Assembly (NCBI GenBank): GCA_016845365.1
Contig: JAERST010000024.1
Span: forward strand, 96,461 to 160,460
DNA: 64,000 nucleotides
DNA from: Methanobacteriota archaeon
GTDB taxonomy: Archaea > Thermoplasmatota > Poseidoniia > Poseidoniales > Thalassarchaeaceae
Direction: 5' to 3'
The notes beneath the pieces were generated by a model. It ran no database searches. It was not told the DNA's origin and saw nothing but the letters and a program-made list of their open reading frames with translations. Each line of letters starts with the position of its first letter. Positions within the stretch are counted from its first letter, which is position 1. Below are positions 1-8,684 of this stretch, one piece after another. The translations under genes and the position numbers were made by a program.

Positions 1-361
1 CGGTTCTATCGCCGATTGCCCCTAGGGCTTCGGCTGCTTCGTGGCGGACCATCACATCTTCATCTAGGTCTGCGAGACGGTCGATGAGGTGAGGTACTGC
101 ATGAGAATCCTGCATCTGACCCATCACGTAGGCGATTTCGTGCTTTAGTAGGGCTGATTTTGATTCGAATGCAGCTGCGAGAGCATCTACTGCATCTTCG
201 CCACCGATATTCCGTAGCGCGAATAGTGCGCGCATCCTTTGGAACATTTTCTCATCTTCGTTGCAGATTGTCATTCGCAGAGCTGATACGCGAGTATCAT
301 CGCTTGGAGGGGCTGGGTCCACAGAATCAAATTCTGATCTTTCAGGTCGATTTTCTGTCAT
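1..361 (-). CDS. deoxyhypusine hydroxylase-like HEAT-repeat protein (3' end outside window)
   Basis: I translated the minus strand from the ATG at 361 and obtained 120 residues open to the window edge. They contain two HEAT-type repeats with His-Glu pairs, LLKHEIAYVMGQMQD (H74/E75) and VRHEAAEALGAIGD (H107/E108), 33 residues apart. Eukaryotic deoxyhypusine hydroxylase (DOHH) has the same wording and spacing around its first two iron-binding HE pairs. DOHH is a diiron enzyme that finishes hypusine on eIF5A (aIF5A in archaea). The two distal HE pairs expected in the C-terminal half would lie outside the window. The gene follows the MqnD-like gene by 4 nt on the same strand, so the two are probably co-transcribed. 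A generic HEAT/PBS-lyase repeat protein is the alternative, but the match to DOHH is closer than that. Confidence 0.75.
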   Translation of the reverse strand, partial: MTENRPERSEFDSVDPAPPSDDTRVSALRMTICNEDEKMFQRMRALFALRNIGGEDAVDALAAAFESKSALLKHEIAYVMGQMQDSHAVPHLIDRLADLDEDVMVRHEAAEALGAIGDRT

Positions 362-365
362 TGAA

Positions 366-1265
366 TCAGGCTCCGATAAATTCCAATGAGTCTACATCGA
401 GGTCGGATCTGACCATTCCGATTCGTTGTCCTTCCTTCAGGAAAAGACGAATCGCAGCTCTTCCGTCCTCGCCGTAATCAATAGTTCTGTCATTTACGTA
501 CATTCCAACGAATTCGCGATTTGTGTCGTCGTCGATTCCTCGTCCCCATGCCTTTGCGAATTCGAGCGCAGCATCGGGATTCTGTAGCGAATGTTCGATG
601 CTGCGTTTTACATCGTTAGATATTGCACTACAAACATCAGCACCTAAGTCTCGTCGGACTACATTACCGCCCAAGGGCAATGGTAGACCGGTTTTGTCGT
701 TCCACCAAATACCCAAATCGAGAACGAGATGAACGCCTTCATCTTTCCAAGTCAATTGACCCTCATGAATGATCAATCCTAAATCAAAATCTCCACGCTT
801 GACTGCAGGAAGAATTTCGTCAAAAGGAACGGCTGAAATATTTACTTCGCCAAGCGCGAGTTTGAGAGCTAGATGGGCACTAGTACCGAGGCCAGGGATT
901 GCAATTGTTCGATCGCCGATGTGATCGATATCCATGGGCTCGTTTGAGATAAGCATGGGTCCGTAACCTTCCCCCATTGATGCACCACAATTCATCAAGG
1001 CATAATCATCTGAAATTTCGGGATATGAATGAATACTTACAGCCGAGACTTCATATTCTCCAGCCATAGCTTTCTCATTCAGAGTCTGGATGTCAAGCAA
1101 GACATGTTCGTAAGTCCTACCAGGCGTTTCAAAAGCCCCTGTCGTTAATGCGTGGAACATGAATGCATCATCGGGATCCGGAGAATGTCCGACTCGTATG
1201 TGTAGGCTCTCTCGATTCACAGCCGCGCGAGCGGAATTGGGTTGAAAATGGCTTTGTGTCGACAC
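366..1265 (-). CDS. MqnD-like (MqnA/MqnD/SBP family) protein
   Basis: The 299-residue protein opens with the motif GHSPDPDDAFMFHAL at about residues 26-40. This is the signature of the periplasmic-binding-fold enzymes MqnA/MqnD of the futalosine menaquinone pathway. MqnD converts cyclic dehypoxanthinyl futalosine to 1,4-dihydroxy-6-naphthoate. A conserved GLGTSAHLAL segment (ligand-binding loop) and the LPLPLGGNVVRRDLG stretch also fit. MqnC, which makes the MqnD substrate, is encoded at 53166-54353. The SPDPDD form differs from the SPCPNDTF of well-studied MqnD, so a subfamily with another substrate remains possible. The start is the ATG at 1265. Confidence 0.72.
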   Translation of the reverse strand: MSTQSHFQPNSARAAVNRESLHIRVGHSPDPDDAFMFHALTTGAFETPGRTYEHVLLDIQTLNEKAMAGEYEVSAVSIHSYPEISDDYALMNCGASMGEGYGPMLISNEPMDIDHIGDRTIAIPGLGTSAHLALKLALGEVNISAVPFDEILPAVKRGDFDLGLIIHEGQLTWKDEGVHLVLDLGIWWNDKTGLPLPLGGNVVRRDLGADVCSAISNDVKRSIEHSLQNPDAALEFAKAWGRGIDDDTNREFVGMYVNDRTIDYGEDGRAAIRLFLKEGQRIGMVRSDLDVDSLEFIGA

Positions 1266-1335
1266 CTAGTTTGTATCCGCCGCTCAACCATAGTTCTAAG
1301 CAAGCCTCAAGAAGTGAAATCCTCGCCCACCGAAC

Positions 1336-1530
1336 ATGCCGGACCCTACCAAACTCTCCACCGCTTCAGGGCAACTCGGCCCTGTCTGCGCCGACACTGG
1401 AAAGGCTCTTACCTTTGCAGAAGCAATCATTCACGATGGGGATTATCTCTGTTTTGAGGCGTACATCGCTCGAACTGGAGCAGAACCTTCTACCGAGGGT
1501 AAGGAAGTTCAAGACCTCAACCTCGACTGA
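1336..1530 (+). CDS. small hypothetical protein (64 aa), tentative
   Basis: A short reading frame fills most of the 363-nt gap between the divergent mqnD-like and primase genes. The product has two cysteines, one in the segment GPVCADTGKAL and one in DYLCFEAYI. It is otherwise acidic and hydrophilic. I recognise no family and see no convincing Shine-Dalgarno sequence before the ATG. The balanced composition favours a real gene, but it could be a chance frame. Confidence 0.4.
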   Translation: MPDPTKLSTASGQLGPVCADTGKALTFAEAIIHDGDYLCFEAYIARTGAEPSTEGKEVQDLNLD

Positions 1531-1562
1531 ATTGTTGACCCTAAGCACGAATAATTGTCTAT

Positions 1563-1631
1563 ATTACTCAGTTTATTTGAGTAATCTCAATCGTTGAGTT
1601 CATCAGCCTTCTTCATTACAGAGGGCTGATG
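1563..1631 (+). promoter_or_regulatory. cluster of three dyads upstream of the primase gene
   Basis: Three inverted repeats lie in 70 nt before the primase start. Two have perfect 8-bp arms: ATTACTCA/TGAGTAAT (1563-1570 and 1578-1585, 7-nt spacer) and CATCAGCC/GGCTGATG (1601-1608 and 1624-1631). The third is a 5-bp hairpin, CTCAA-TCG-TTGAG (1587-1599). The last 8-bp arm covers the ATG start codon of the primase gene. The ATTACTCA half-site recurs in the dyad before the ribbon-helix-helix gene at 22819. Operator, translational control hairpin or terminator are all possible. Confidence 0.5.
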
Positions 1632-2831
1632 GCTCAGGGCTGGAGTAGGTTTGCATTGCGATTCTCGCAATTTTACCAAGCTTGCTCTGCCTACCAATTT
1701 TGGATTCCTCCCCGCCTGCGAAGTAGAGAGTGGATGTTCATTCATTGGGGAGATAAGCCAGTAGATAGGCACAGAGCATTCTCAACCGATACTTCATTGG
1801 TTGACTTCCTCAAACAAAGAGGACCTCACTCTTGTTTCCATAGCACTGCCTATTATCGCCGGCCGAATGAAAGGAAAATGATCGACAAAGATTGGCGAGG
1901 TGCGGATCTAATTTTCGACCTCGACGGAGATCACTTGCCGGGAGTCTCCGATGCCGACTTCCCTGCTATGATTGGTTTGATTCAGGAACAGGCTTGGAGT
2001 CTCTGGAATAATTTCCTCGAACCAGAGTTCGATATGAAAAGAGAACATGCACAATTCACATTCTCAGGCCATAGAGGATTTCACATCCACGTGCGAGACC
2101 CAACTTTGATGGGTCTCGATTCTAATGCTAGAAGGGAGATTGTCAACTACATCCGGGGCGAAGGCCTCGACGTCAACGCAGTTTTGACAGGAGAATCTAG
2201 TGGGTGGCATGATAGGATTGAGATCGGTATGGAATCAGTTTTACACAAATTGAAAGTAATCGCTGAAGGTAATGGAGAAGCCAAGCCTTTGTTAGAAGAA
2301 TTTTATGAGATTTTAAACAACACTTCGGCTAAAGCCGCACGCACTTCAATTAGTAGACCCCGGATTAAATCACTTGCCGAAGCAGCTCAATCAGAAGAGA
2401 GGGTCAATCGATTGAAAGACGACCATAACTTTGCGGTTTTCGGAAAGGAAACAAATGCATTTTGGAATTTGGTCAAGGGCGACAATTCCGTCGTTTTGGG
2501 CACTGCAGGAGAGACTGATGAAAACGTCACTGTTGATGTGAAAAGGGTCATCAGATATCTTGGCAGTTTGCATGGAAAATGTGGATTACGTGTCACTGAA
2601 ATACCATTTGAAAGATTAGACCCAGACTCAGCCAATGCCTTTGATCCTCTATCCGAAGCTATCGCTCTGACCGGCGGGTCAAATGCAAAAGTCGAACTTA
2701 CCCGAGATGACATCACCGCGCGCATATTTGATGAAACGGTCGAGGGTGGAACAGGAGATGTGTTAGCGACGAGTGATGCTATGGCTACCTTCCTTTGTTT
2801 GAAGGGCTGGGCAGTTCACTTGGCGAATTGA
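1629..2831 (+). CDS. priS: DNA primase small (catalytic) subunit
   Basis: This is the archaeo-eukaryotic primase catalytic subunit, which makes RNA/DNA primers together with PriL. Visible features are REWMFIHWG near the N-terminus, the metal-binding motif LIFDLDGDH (about residues 95-103) and the nucleotide-binding motif FSGHRGFHIHV (about 145-155). All three are diagnostic of the AEP fold. The length of 400 residues is normal for euryarchaeal PriS. The C-terminal part carries ITEIPFERLDPDSANAFDP-type sequence, as in other archaeal PriS. The start is the ATG at 1629, which lies in the arm of a dyad. PriL is not in the window. Confidence 0.92.
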   Translation: MAQGWSRFALRFSQFYQACSAYQFWIPPRLRSREWMFIHWGDKPVDRHRAFSTDTSLVDFLKQRGPHSCFHSTAYYRRPNERKMIDKDWRGADLIFDLDGDHLPGVSDADFPAMIGLIQEQAWSLWNNFLEPEFDMKREHAQFTFSGHRGFHIHVRDPTLMGLDSNARREIVNYIRGEGLDVNAVLTGESSGWHDRIEIGMESVLHKLKVIAEGNGEAKPLLEEFYEILNNTSAKAARTSISRPRIKSLAEAAQSEERVNRLKDDHNFAVFGKETNAFWNLVKGDNSVVLGTAGETDENVTVDVKRVIRYLGSLHGKCGLRVTEIPFERLDPDSANAFDPLSEAIALTGGSNAKVELTRDDITARIFDETVEGGTGDVLATSDAMATFLCLKGWAVHLAN

Positions 2832-2909
2832 CTCGATGTTTTCTCAATCCAGACCACAGAATGTTGAATAGTGGAGATTAGTGGAAGCGGTCTGAGCGGA
2901 GGCTGTCCT

Positions 2910-3719
2910 ATGTCAGATGGAGAAGACAAATCGTTGGATGACTTACCTCTTCCACCACCTCCACCTGGGTTAGTAATGCCAGCTCCCCCGCCACCTCCAA
3001 ATCTCGATATCCCAGACATTCCTGCTCTGCCAACACCTCCACCACCACCCGGTATTGCAATGCCAGAATCTTTGGAGGTCGAGTCAGATTTCAGCATGCC
3101 AGCAGTCGAAGAAGATTCTGATGACTTCAATTCTGCTTGGGAGAGAAAGAAGGGTGAGAACCCAACTCTCTCCTCAGATAATAGGGACAGAATGTACGGA
3201 CACATCGATCGGATTGCTACCGGTGAAGTAGGAACACTTCTAGACCGATTTTCTGACCGTTTTGGTTCTGAACTCGATAGGGAAATAATTGTTCTACGAA
3301 AGAAGCAACAACAGGAAATGCGCGACATTAAGCCGACTGTTGAATTAATCTCTGCGCCCGAAGAAGAATACGTTGATGACCCCGAGGACAAGGAAGACGA
3401 AGAGGTCCATTCAGATTCTATTGAAGCCACAGAAGAAGTTCATTCTGATGATGAATTCCCCACCTTCTTCAATGTAGTGAACGACCTTCTAGGAGGAATG
3501 CCGGACGAGTTCGTTAATTCGTTCGTCGCCTCAGACGATTTCGCCATATTCCAATCCGTTGGTGCTGACCCAACCTCAACCGACGAAGAAACACGGGCAG
3601 ATTTCTTCCAGATGATTAACAGAGTCTTGGGCGAATTGCCCGACGACAAGATAAACGAGTTCGTCCAATCTCCGGAGTTTGGATTATTCCAGGCGATGGG
3701 CGAAATTTACGGAGCGTGA
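2910..3719 (+). CDS. proline-rich acidic protein with two C-terminal repeats, unknown function
   Basis: The 269-residue product begins with about 60 residues of polyproline blocks (PPPPPG, PPPPPP-like) separated by short hydrophobic spacers. A very acidic middle follows. The last 90 residues hold two diverged copies of a ~40-residue unit: FFNVVNDLLGGMPDEFVNSF...FAIFQSVGA and FFQMINRVLGELPDDKINEF...FGLFQAMGE. I chose the ATG at 2910 because GGAGG lies 8 nt upstream; a GTG at 2871 is in frame but has no such site. There is no signal peptide or membrane segment. The next gene, a membrane protein, begins 4 nt after the stop, suggesting a common operon. I recognise no named family. Confidence 0.8.
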   Translation: MSDGEDKSLDDLPLPPPPPGLVMPAPPPPPNLDIPDIPALPTPPPPPGIAMPESLEVESDFSMPAVEEDSDDFNSAWERKKGENPTLSSDNRDRMYGHIDRIATGEVGTLLDRFSDRFGSELDREIIVLRKKQQQEMRDIKPTVELISAPEEEYVDDPEDKEDEEVHSDSIEATEEVHSDDEFPTFFNVVNDLLGGMPDEFVNSFVASDDFAIFQSVGADPTSTDEETRADFFQMINRVLGELPDDKINEFVQSPEFGLFQAMGEIYGA

Positions 3720-3723
3720 AAAA

Positions 3724-4515
3724 ATGGGACTCCTCGAAAAAGCCGGCAATATTACTCCTGAGGAAGATAAACCGAAGACCAAAGTTGTGTCTAAGCCTGA
3801 ACCGGTTCCCGAACCAGCACCGGTAAAGAAGGCAAAGAAGGAGAAGAAGGAGAAGGCTCCAAAGAAAGCACGTGTCAAGCGTGAGCGCAAACCACGCGGA
3901 CCGCGGGCTAAGAAGGTAGTACCCGCCGAATTTGAGCTAGCAACGAGAGGTCAACGATTAACTCGAAGAATCGTCGATTTCCTAGTTAGCTATGGTTGGT
4001 CCATACCTCTGGTTGGAATCACTGCTTGGGGTTCATACTTCAATCCAACTCCATTCGTAATGCTCGGCCTAGGTCTGATCGTCTTCAATCTCTGGTTCAT
4101 GCCTGCATATGCAGGTGGCCGTTCTATGGGCAATTGGATTAGTCGCACTCGATATGTGAATTCAAGAGGCGAAGCACCAATTTGGGTATATTTCACTCTC
4201 AAAGGTGCAACCACACTATTCGTATTGATAGGATTCTGGGCTCTATCTGTTGTAATGAGCACAAAATCGCTAGGAGAATCTACAGGAGGCCAAATCTTCA
4301 ATGCTATCGGATTGCTTCTTCTAATCCCTCCTCTACTTGATTATGCAATGTACAAGATTCGAGGAGATCTCGGTTTGTGGGATTCCGTCTTCGGGGGAGT
4401 TTGGTTAGTTAGAACAACCAAGTCAACCGAGGCAAAGGGATGGTTGAAGCGACTTGAGTCCATTAGCGATTTCACCGAGTCGAAGGGTTGGCTCGCTGAT
4501 GAAGAACAGAGCTGA
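3724..4515 (+). CDS. RDD-like membrane protein with lysine-rich N-terminal tail
   Basis: The 263-residue product has a ~75-residue tail made of K/E/P/A-rich repeats (KKAKKEKKEK). After this comes RGQRLTRRIVDFLVSYGW, which resembles the start of an RDD domain (Arg then Asp in a membrane segment). About four hydrophobic helices follow, and the C-terminus is soluble. The ATG at 3724 follows the previous stop by 4 nt, so the two genes are probably translationally coupled. The charged tail may interact with the acidic proline-rich neighbour; that is only inference. Assignment to the RDD family is tentative. Confidence 0.72.
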   Translation: MGLLEKAGNITPEEDKPKTKVVSKPEPVPEPAPVKKAKKEKKEKAPKKARVKRERKPRGPRAKKVVPAEFELATRGQRLTRRIVDFLVSYGWSIPLVGITAWGSYFNPTPFVMLGLGLIVFNLWFMPAYAGGRSMGNWISRTRYVNSRGEAPIWVYFTLKGATTLFVLIGFWALSVVMSTKSLGESTGGQIFNAIGLLLLIPPLLDYAMYKIRGDLGLWDSVFGGVWLVRTTKSTEAKGWLKRLESISDFTESKGWLADEEQS

Positions 4516-4750
4516 GCTTCAACTTTTTACCGGTTTAGATGACCATAAGTGTCGAAGGCATTCTTGCCATCGTTGCCTCGTCTAGTCTTCTCTGTAGTGA
4601 TAAATCCTCCTCAATGCCCTCAACAGGACATTCGATAGATTGGGTCGATTGGACATGTTACAGATCCCTCTCTCTTTGAGTTCGATGCGGCACTCACAGG
4701 TTAGGATACAAGATTCACTTGAGTCCTTATTCTGAGTAAGAGATTCGTCA

Positions 4751-5815
4751 TCACTCGGACTCATCGGATTCTGTGTTGCGCATCTTGGCGAGTTCTCTGA
4801 GGTCCTCATGAGCTACGCCTTCTTCGATGGCCACTTGGTCTTCTTCGTCGACGATTTCAACGCCGAGAAGAGTTTCGATGACATCCTCCATCGTAACTAG
4901 GCCAACAGTGCCGCCGAAATCGTCGCGTACAATCATCAATTGCACCTTATTTTCTAACAATATATCGAGAGCACTGTCGACAGAATCGTCGAAGCGACAA
5001 GACACTACCTTGCGCTGTAGGTCACCCATCGTTGTCTCAAATTCGTCGGCAGCGGCCCGACGAAGAATTTCGCTCCTGAGAACGAGACCTCGAATATTGT
5101 CGACATCGCCTTCGTAGACCGGCATTCGACCGTAAACCATGATCGGAATGCGCTCCATTATCGATCCGACACTCTCAGTCGCCTCGACGCAATTCATCAC
5201 TACTCGGGGCGTCATAATCGATTGAACCTCAATATCACGAAGTTTCAACAAATTCTGAATGACTGCTTCCTCATCTTCCTCGATGATATCAGATTCCTCT
5301 GCAATATCTGCGAGAACAGACAATTCATCTCGAGTAACCGTCTCGGTTTCCACTGCTGGTAAAATTCCTCTAATCATTTCCACAGGTCGAACAATTATCC
5401 AACTCAAGATAATCAACATACGAAGCAAATATCCCGATGAGATAGTCATTCGACGCCAGTAAAGTGTACCAAGTGTCTTTGGAAGAATTTCTGATAGTAA
5501 AAGAATGCCAATAGTAAGAATAGCAGATGCAATAGCAACGCCATATTCTCCAGGATTTAGATGCTCAACTTGGGTTCCAACACCAAGTGCACCTACAGTG
5601 TGCGCAATCGTGTTGAGTGTCAATATCGCTGTCAAAGGTCGTTCAGGGTCGTCCTTGTAGCTAATCCACATTTCACTGGCCTTAGGATGCGTTTCAGCCA
5701 TGCTGACTACGTGGCCTCGAGTAGTCGACAACAATACAGCTTCTAGTATGCTACAAAGGAAGGAAACTCCCAGTGCAAGTGCCGCATATGCGGCGATTAA
5801 TGTCCAAGCGCTCAA
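4751..5815 (-). CDS. CNNM/CorC-family transporter (DUF21 plus CBS pair)
   Basis: The 354-residue protein has an N-terminal DUF21-type transmembrane region of about four helices (residues 1-135), including the typical SEILPKTLG motif. A linker, TRDELSVLADIAEESDIIEEDE, and a tandem CBS module (about 185-315) starting at IMTPRVVM follow. This is the arrangement of CNNM/CorC/HlyC proteins, which mediate Mg2+ (or Na+) transport under adenine-nucleotide control. The usual C-terminal CorC_HlyC domain is missing or reduced to an acidic tail. The preceding 235-nt gap (4516-4750) holds no gene that I can support. Confidence 0.88.
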   Translation of the reverse strand: MSAWTLIAAYAALALGVSFLCSILEAVLLSTTRGHVVSMAETHPKASEMWISYKDDPERPLTAILTLNTIAHTVGALGVGTQVEHLNPGEYGVAIASAILTIGILLLSEILPKTLGTLYWRRMTISSGYLLRMLIILSWIIVRPVEMIRGILPAVETETVTRDELSVLADIAEESDIIEEDEEAVIQNLLKLRDIEVQSIMTPRVVMNCVEATESVGSIMERIPIMVYGRMPVYEGDVDNIRGLVLRSEILRRAAADEFETTMGDLQRKVVSCRFDDSVDSALDILLENKVQLMIVRDDFGGTVGLVTMEDVIETLLGVEIVDEEDQVAIEEGVAHEDLRELAKMRNTESDESE

Positions 5816-5974
5816 AGCGAAATCACCTCTAGATTCTGAGTCGAATCCGGAATATCTGAGGGCGTGCAGTGCGTCACAGCAATACGTGCTCCGGTGTCAT
5901 TGCGGGCGACGCAGACATAAATATGTGGTTGTCGGACAGATTCTCTACCCAGAGTGGGATATGGAGTCGGTTTG

Positions 5975-8113
5975 GTGGAGTACACGACAGTCTTCATGGC
6001 TTGGCCATATGCCAATGGCCCTCTACATCTGGGTCACGTTGCAGGGAATTGTTTGCCTGCTGATATTCAATATAGGTACGAGCGAGCTCGAGGACGCCGT
6101 GTTCTGATGTGCAGTGGTTCGGACGAACACGGCACACCGATTACTGTCTCTGCGGAAGAACGAGGGGTCGACCCACAGGTTGTGGTTGATGAGTTCCATG
6201 AAATCAACTCTAGAGCTTTGGCCGGATTGGGTTGCTCCTGGGATAATCACGTGGATTCGAGGGGGGTTGAGTATGGTGGCGCCTTGTACAATCGCACTAC
6301 TGACCCTCGGCACAAGGAATTGGTGCAGGAGATTTTTCAAAAATTGAGTGATTCTGGTTTGCTTCAATTGCAGACTATGCAACAATATTGCGAAGTTGGG
6401 TCCGACGGCCAGATTCGATTTTTGCCCGACCGGTACGTCGTGGGAATATGCCCTCAATGTGGCGAAGATGACGCTAGAGGCGATCAATGCGACGCATGTG
6501 GAGCAACTTATGAGGCGAGCGAATTACGAAATCCCCGGTCTAAGTCGAATCCTGATGCTTCTATTGAAGTTCGAGACACAGATCACTTATTCTATCGGTT
6601 GGATTTGTTCCAAGACCGACTAGAACAACATGCATCGCAACGTCAGCGGGTTTGGAGGCCTAACGTACGTGCAATGACAACAAACTGGTTGAAGATGGGC
6701 TTGCGGCCGAGAGCCGTTACCAGGGATATGGAATGGGGTATCAAAATTCCATTGGTAGGCGAAGAATGGGATAGTAAGCGAATCTACGTTTGGTTTGAGG
6801 CCGTTCAAGGGTACTATACCTGCGCTAGGATTTGGGCGGAGCGATTCGCGGAAAGCCATCCGGAAGGTGCTGATGCATGGGAGAATTGGTGGGTCCAAAA
6901 GGACGGCCAAAACCTTCGACATCTATATTTCATGGGTAAGGACAACATCCCATTCCACACCATTATTTGGCCTGCAATTCTAATGGGTCTGAATCAGAGT
7001 AGATATGGAGAATCTGCTCTCCATTTAGAAGATAATGTACCAGCAAATGAATACCTAATGCTTCAAGGTGGTCAATTCAGTAAATCCCGCAAACACGGCG
7101 TTTGGTTACCTGCGTTCCTCGAAAGATACGATCCGGATACACTTCGATACCATTTGGCGATCAATATGCCAGAGTCCCACGATACTGATTTCAGGTGGGA
7201 AGATTTTGTTGAGAAGGTCAATAATGAATTGATTGGAAATTACGGAAATTTCGTTCATCGAGTGTTGACTTTGACTCATCGATTACAATCTGAAGGTGGT
7301 AATCCTCTGAATGAATTCATAGATGGCGGCGACCATTCAGAGTTCCTAGATAGGGTCGATGAATGTATTTCCGAGGCTATGGCATCTATGGAAAAACAAC
7401 GCTTCAAAGAGGCTTTGAGGCACGTGATGAATATCTCACAAGCTGGTAATGCCTTCTTACAAAACGCTGCACCTTGGAGTTATCTTTCTGCAGATTCCTC
7501 AGATGAACGAAATGAAGCGCTTAGCTCTCTTGCTGCGTGTTGGCGCGTGTGTAGAGCGTTGGCAGTGATGACTTCGCCATTTATTCCCTTCTCCGCACAA
7601 AAATTGTGGGAACAATTGGGTGAGAGTGGATTAGCTGAAGACCAAGTATGGGATAATGCTCTCATCCGTGAAGGGGCATTATCTTGGAAAGCAGATAATC
7701 CTAAACCGCTCTTCAAGAGATTAGACCTCGATGAAATACTGAAGAATGAATCCAGTATCGTCGAGAATGAAACAGAAGGAGTTGAGTATATCGAATTCGA
7801 AGATTTTCTCAAAGTTGAAATGAAAACAGGGACTGTTGTGAGTGTTGAGGATCACCCTAATGCTGACAAATTATACGTTGTGAAAATAGCAGATGGTCCC
7901 GATTCGACCCGTACAGTTTGTGCGGGTTTGAAGGATGTGTATTCCGCAGAAGAACTTCTAGGGAAAAACGTGGTTTTTGTCGCCAATCTCAAACCTCGAA
8001 AATTACGCGGCGTGATGTCGGAAGGAATGATGCTCGCGGCTGAGGACGAGTCTGGAAATGTCACATTGTTGACTACCGACTCTGACATCAATGCCGGTTC
8101 AGAAGTACGATGA
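5975..8113 (+). CDS. metG: methionyl-tRNA synthetase with C-terminal tRNA-binding domain
   Basis: Class I synthetase charging tRNA-Met. HIGH motif: YANGPLHLGH close to the N-terminus. Zinc knuckle: CPQCGEDDARGDQCDACG. KMSKS-like motif: QFSKSRKHG. The anticodon-binding helical domain follows. The last ~105 residues, starting at FEDFLKVEMKTGTV and including the HPNADKLYVVKI and LKPRKLRGVMSEGM motifs, form an EMAPII/Trbp111-type OB fold that binds tRNA. The best start is the GTG at 5975, which puts MAWPYANG at the usual distance and has GGAG 8 nt upstream. A GTG at 5954 is in frame and would add seven residues. It is divergent from the CNNM gene. Confidence 0.95.
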   Translation: MEYTTVFMAWPYANGPLHLGHVAGNCLPADIQYRYERARGRRVLMCSGSDEHGTPITVSAEERGVDPQVVVDEFHEINSRALAGLGCSWDNHVDSRGVEYGGALYNRTTDPRHKELVQEIFQKLSDSGLLQLQTMQQYCEVGSDGQIRFLPDRYVVGICPQCGEDDARGDQCDACGATYEASELRNPRSKSNPDASIEVRDTDHLFYRLDLFQDRLEQHASQRQRVWRPNVRAMTTNWLKMGLRPRAVTRDMEWGIKIPLVGEEWDSKRIYVWFEAVQGYYTCARIWAERFAESHPEGADAWENWWVQKDGQNLRHLYFMGKDNIPFHTIIWPAILMGLNQSRYGESALHLEDNVPANEYLMLQGGQFSKSRKHGVWLPAFLERYDPDTLRYHLAINMPESHDTDFRWEDFVEKVNNELIGNYGNFVHRVLTLTHRLQSEGGNPLNEFIDGGDHSEFLDRVDECISEAMASMEKQRFKEALRHVMNISQAGNAFLQNAAPWSYLSADSSDERNEALSSLAACWRVCRALAVMTSPFIPFSAQKLWEQLGESGLAEDQVWDNALIREGALSWKADNPKPLFKRLDLDEILKNESSIVENETEGVEYIEFEDFLKVEMKTGTVVSVEDHPNADKLYVVKIADGPDSTRTVCAGLKDVYSAEELLGKNVVFVANLKPRKLRGVMSEGMMLAAEDESGNVTLLTTDSDINAGSEVR

Positions 8114-8138
8114 TCTCGTGCGACCTCACTAGGCAAAT

Positions 8139-8684
8139 TCAGTCACTGTCAGTTTGTGGGCGGTCAAAGAATTCCCATTGTAATTCTGCTAATTCGATAT
8201 TGTTTTTTGCCTCAGAATATGCTCCCAAGGGTTGTTGGTTTAATTCAAAAAATTGCTCTCCAAACTTGAAAGGTTGCATAATTCTTCGAGCTTGATCCCA
8301 CCTCCCAAGCAAAATCAGACTCACTGCAAATGCCTCTGCATTCGACAATCTTCCCGGTTTTCCCCAAGAAACTGAGTTTGCTGCTAGAACCACAGGTAAT
8401 GTGCGACCCTGTAACCTAGTTCTCTTGTTTAGGAACTCAATTGAAGAGTCGATTTGTTTCCATGAACAATCCAATCCCACTAACGCTCCGCCCCTTTCGA
8501 TGCTTACTCTATCGTCTGGCCCCAGCAATTTCCCGGCCAGCGGGTCAAGCAAAAAACCCCGTTTTGGGCTTCGGTGGAGAGAAGTATGGAGTTGGGTGAA
8601 GCCATATTTGTGCATCTTTCTTGATGTGCATTTCTTAGGGTCGTCTTGGTCTAAATGAATAACATGCAATGGGATATCATTCAC
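8139..8684 (-). CDS. tsr3: Tsr3, rRNA 3-amino-3-carboxypropyltransferase
   Basis: Tsr3 transfers the aminocarboxypropyl group of S-adenosylmethionine to the hypermodified uridine (m1acp3-psi) of small-subunit rRNA. Diagnostic segments are DQDDPKKCTSRKMHK, LLDPLAGKLLGPDD, GLDCSWK, LPVVLAANSVSWGKP and the C-terminal FKFGEQFFELNQQPL. All are in the order known for the SPOUT-like Tsr3/DUF367 family. I chose the GTG at 8684 (181 residues) because a strong GGAGG lies 7 nt upstream. Longer starts at 8714 or 8726 would overlap MBF1 much more. It overlaps the MBF1 stop by 8 nt, so translation is probably coupled. Confidence 0.92.
   Translation of the reverse strand: MNDIPLHVIHLDQDDPKKCTSRKMHKYGFTQLHTSLHRSPKRGFLLDPLAGKLLGPDDRVSIERGGALVGLDCSWKQIDSSIEFLNKRTRLQGRTLPVVLAANSVSWGKPGRLSNAEAFAVSLILLGRWDQARRIMQPFKFGEQFFELNQQPLGAYSEAKNNIELAELQWEFFDRPQTDSD

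Noticed and set aside
4582..4809. 75-residue minus-strand frame overlapping the CNNM gene end
   Set aside because: No family resemblance, a third of it is antisense or out of frame with a clear gene, and no start signal.
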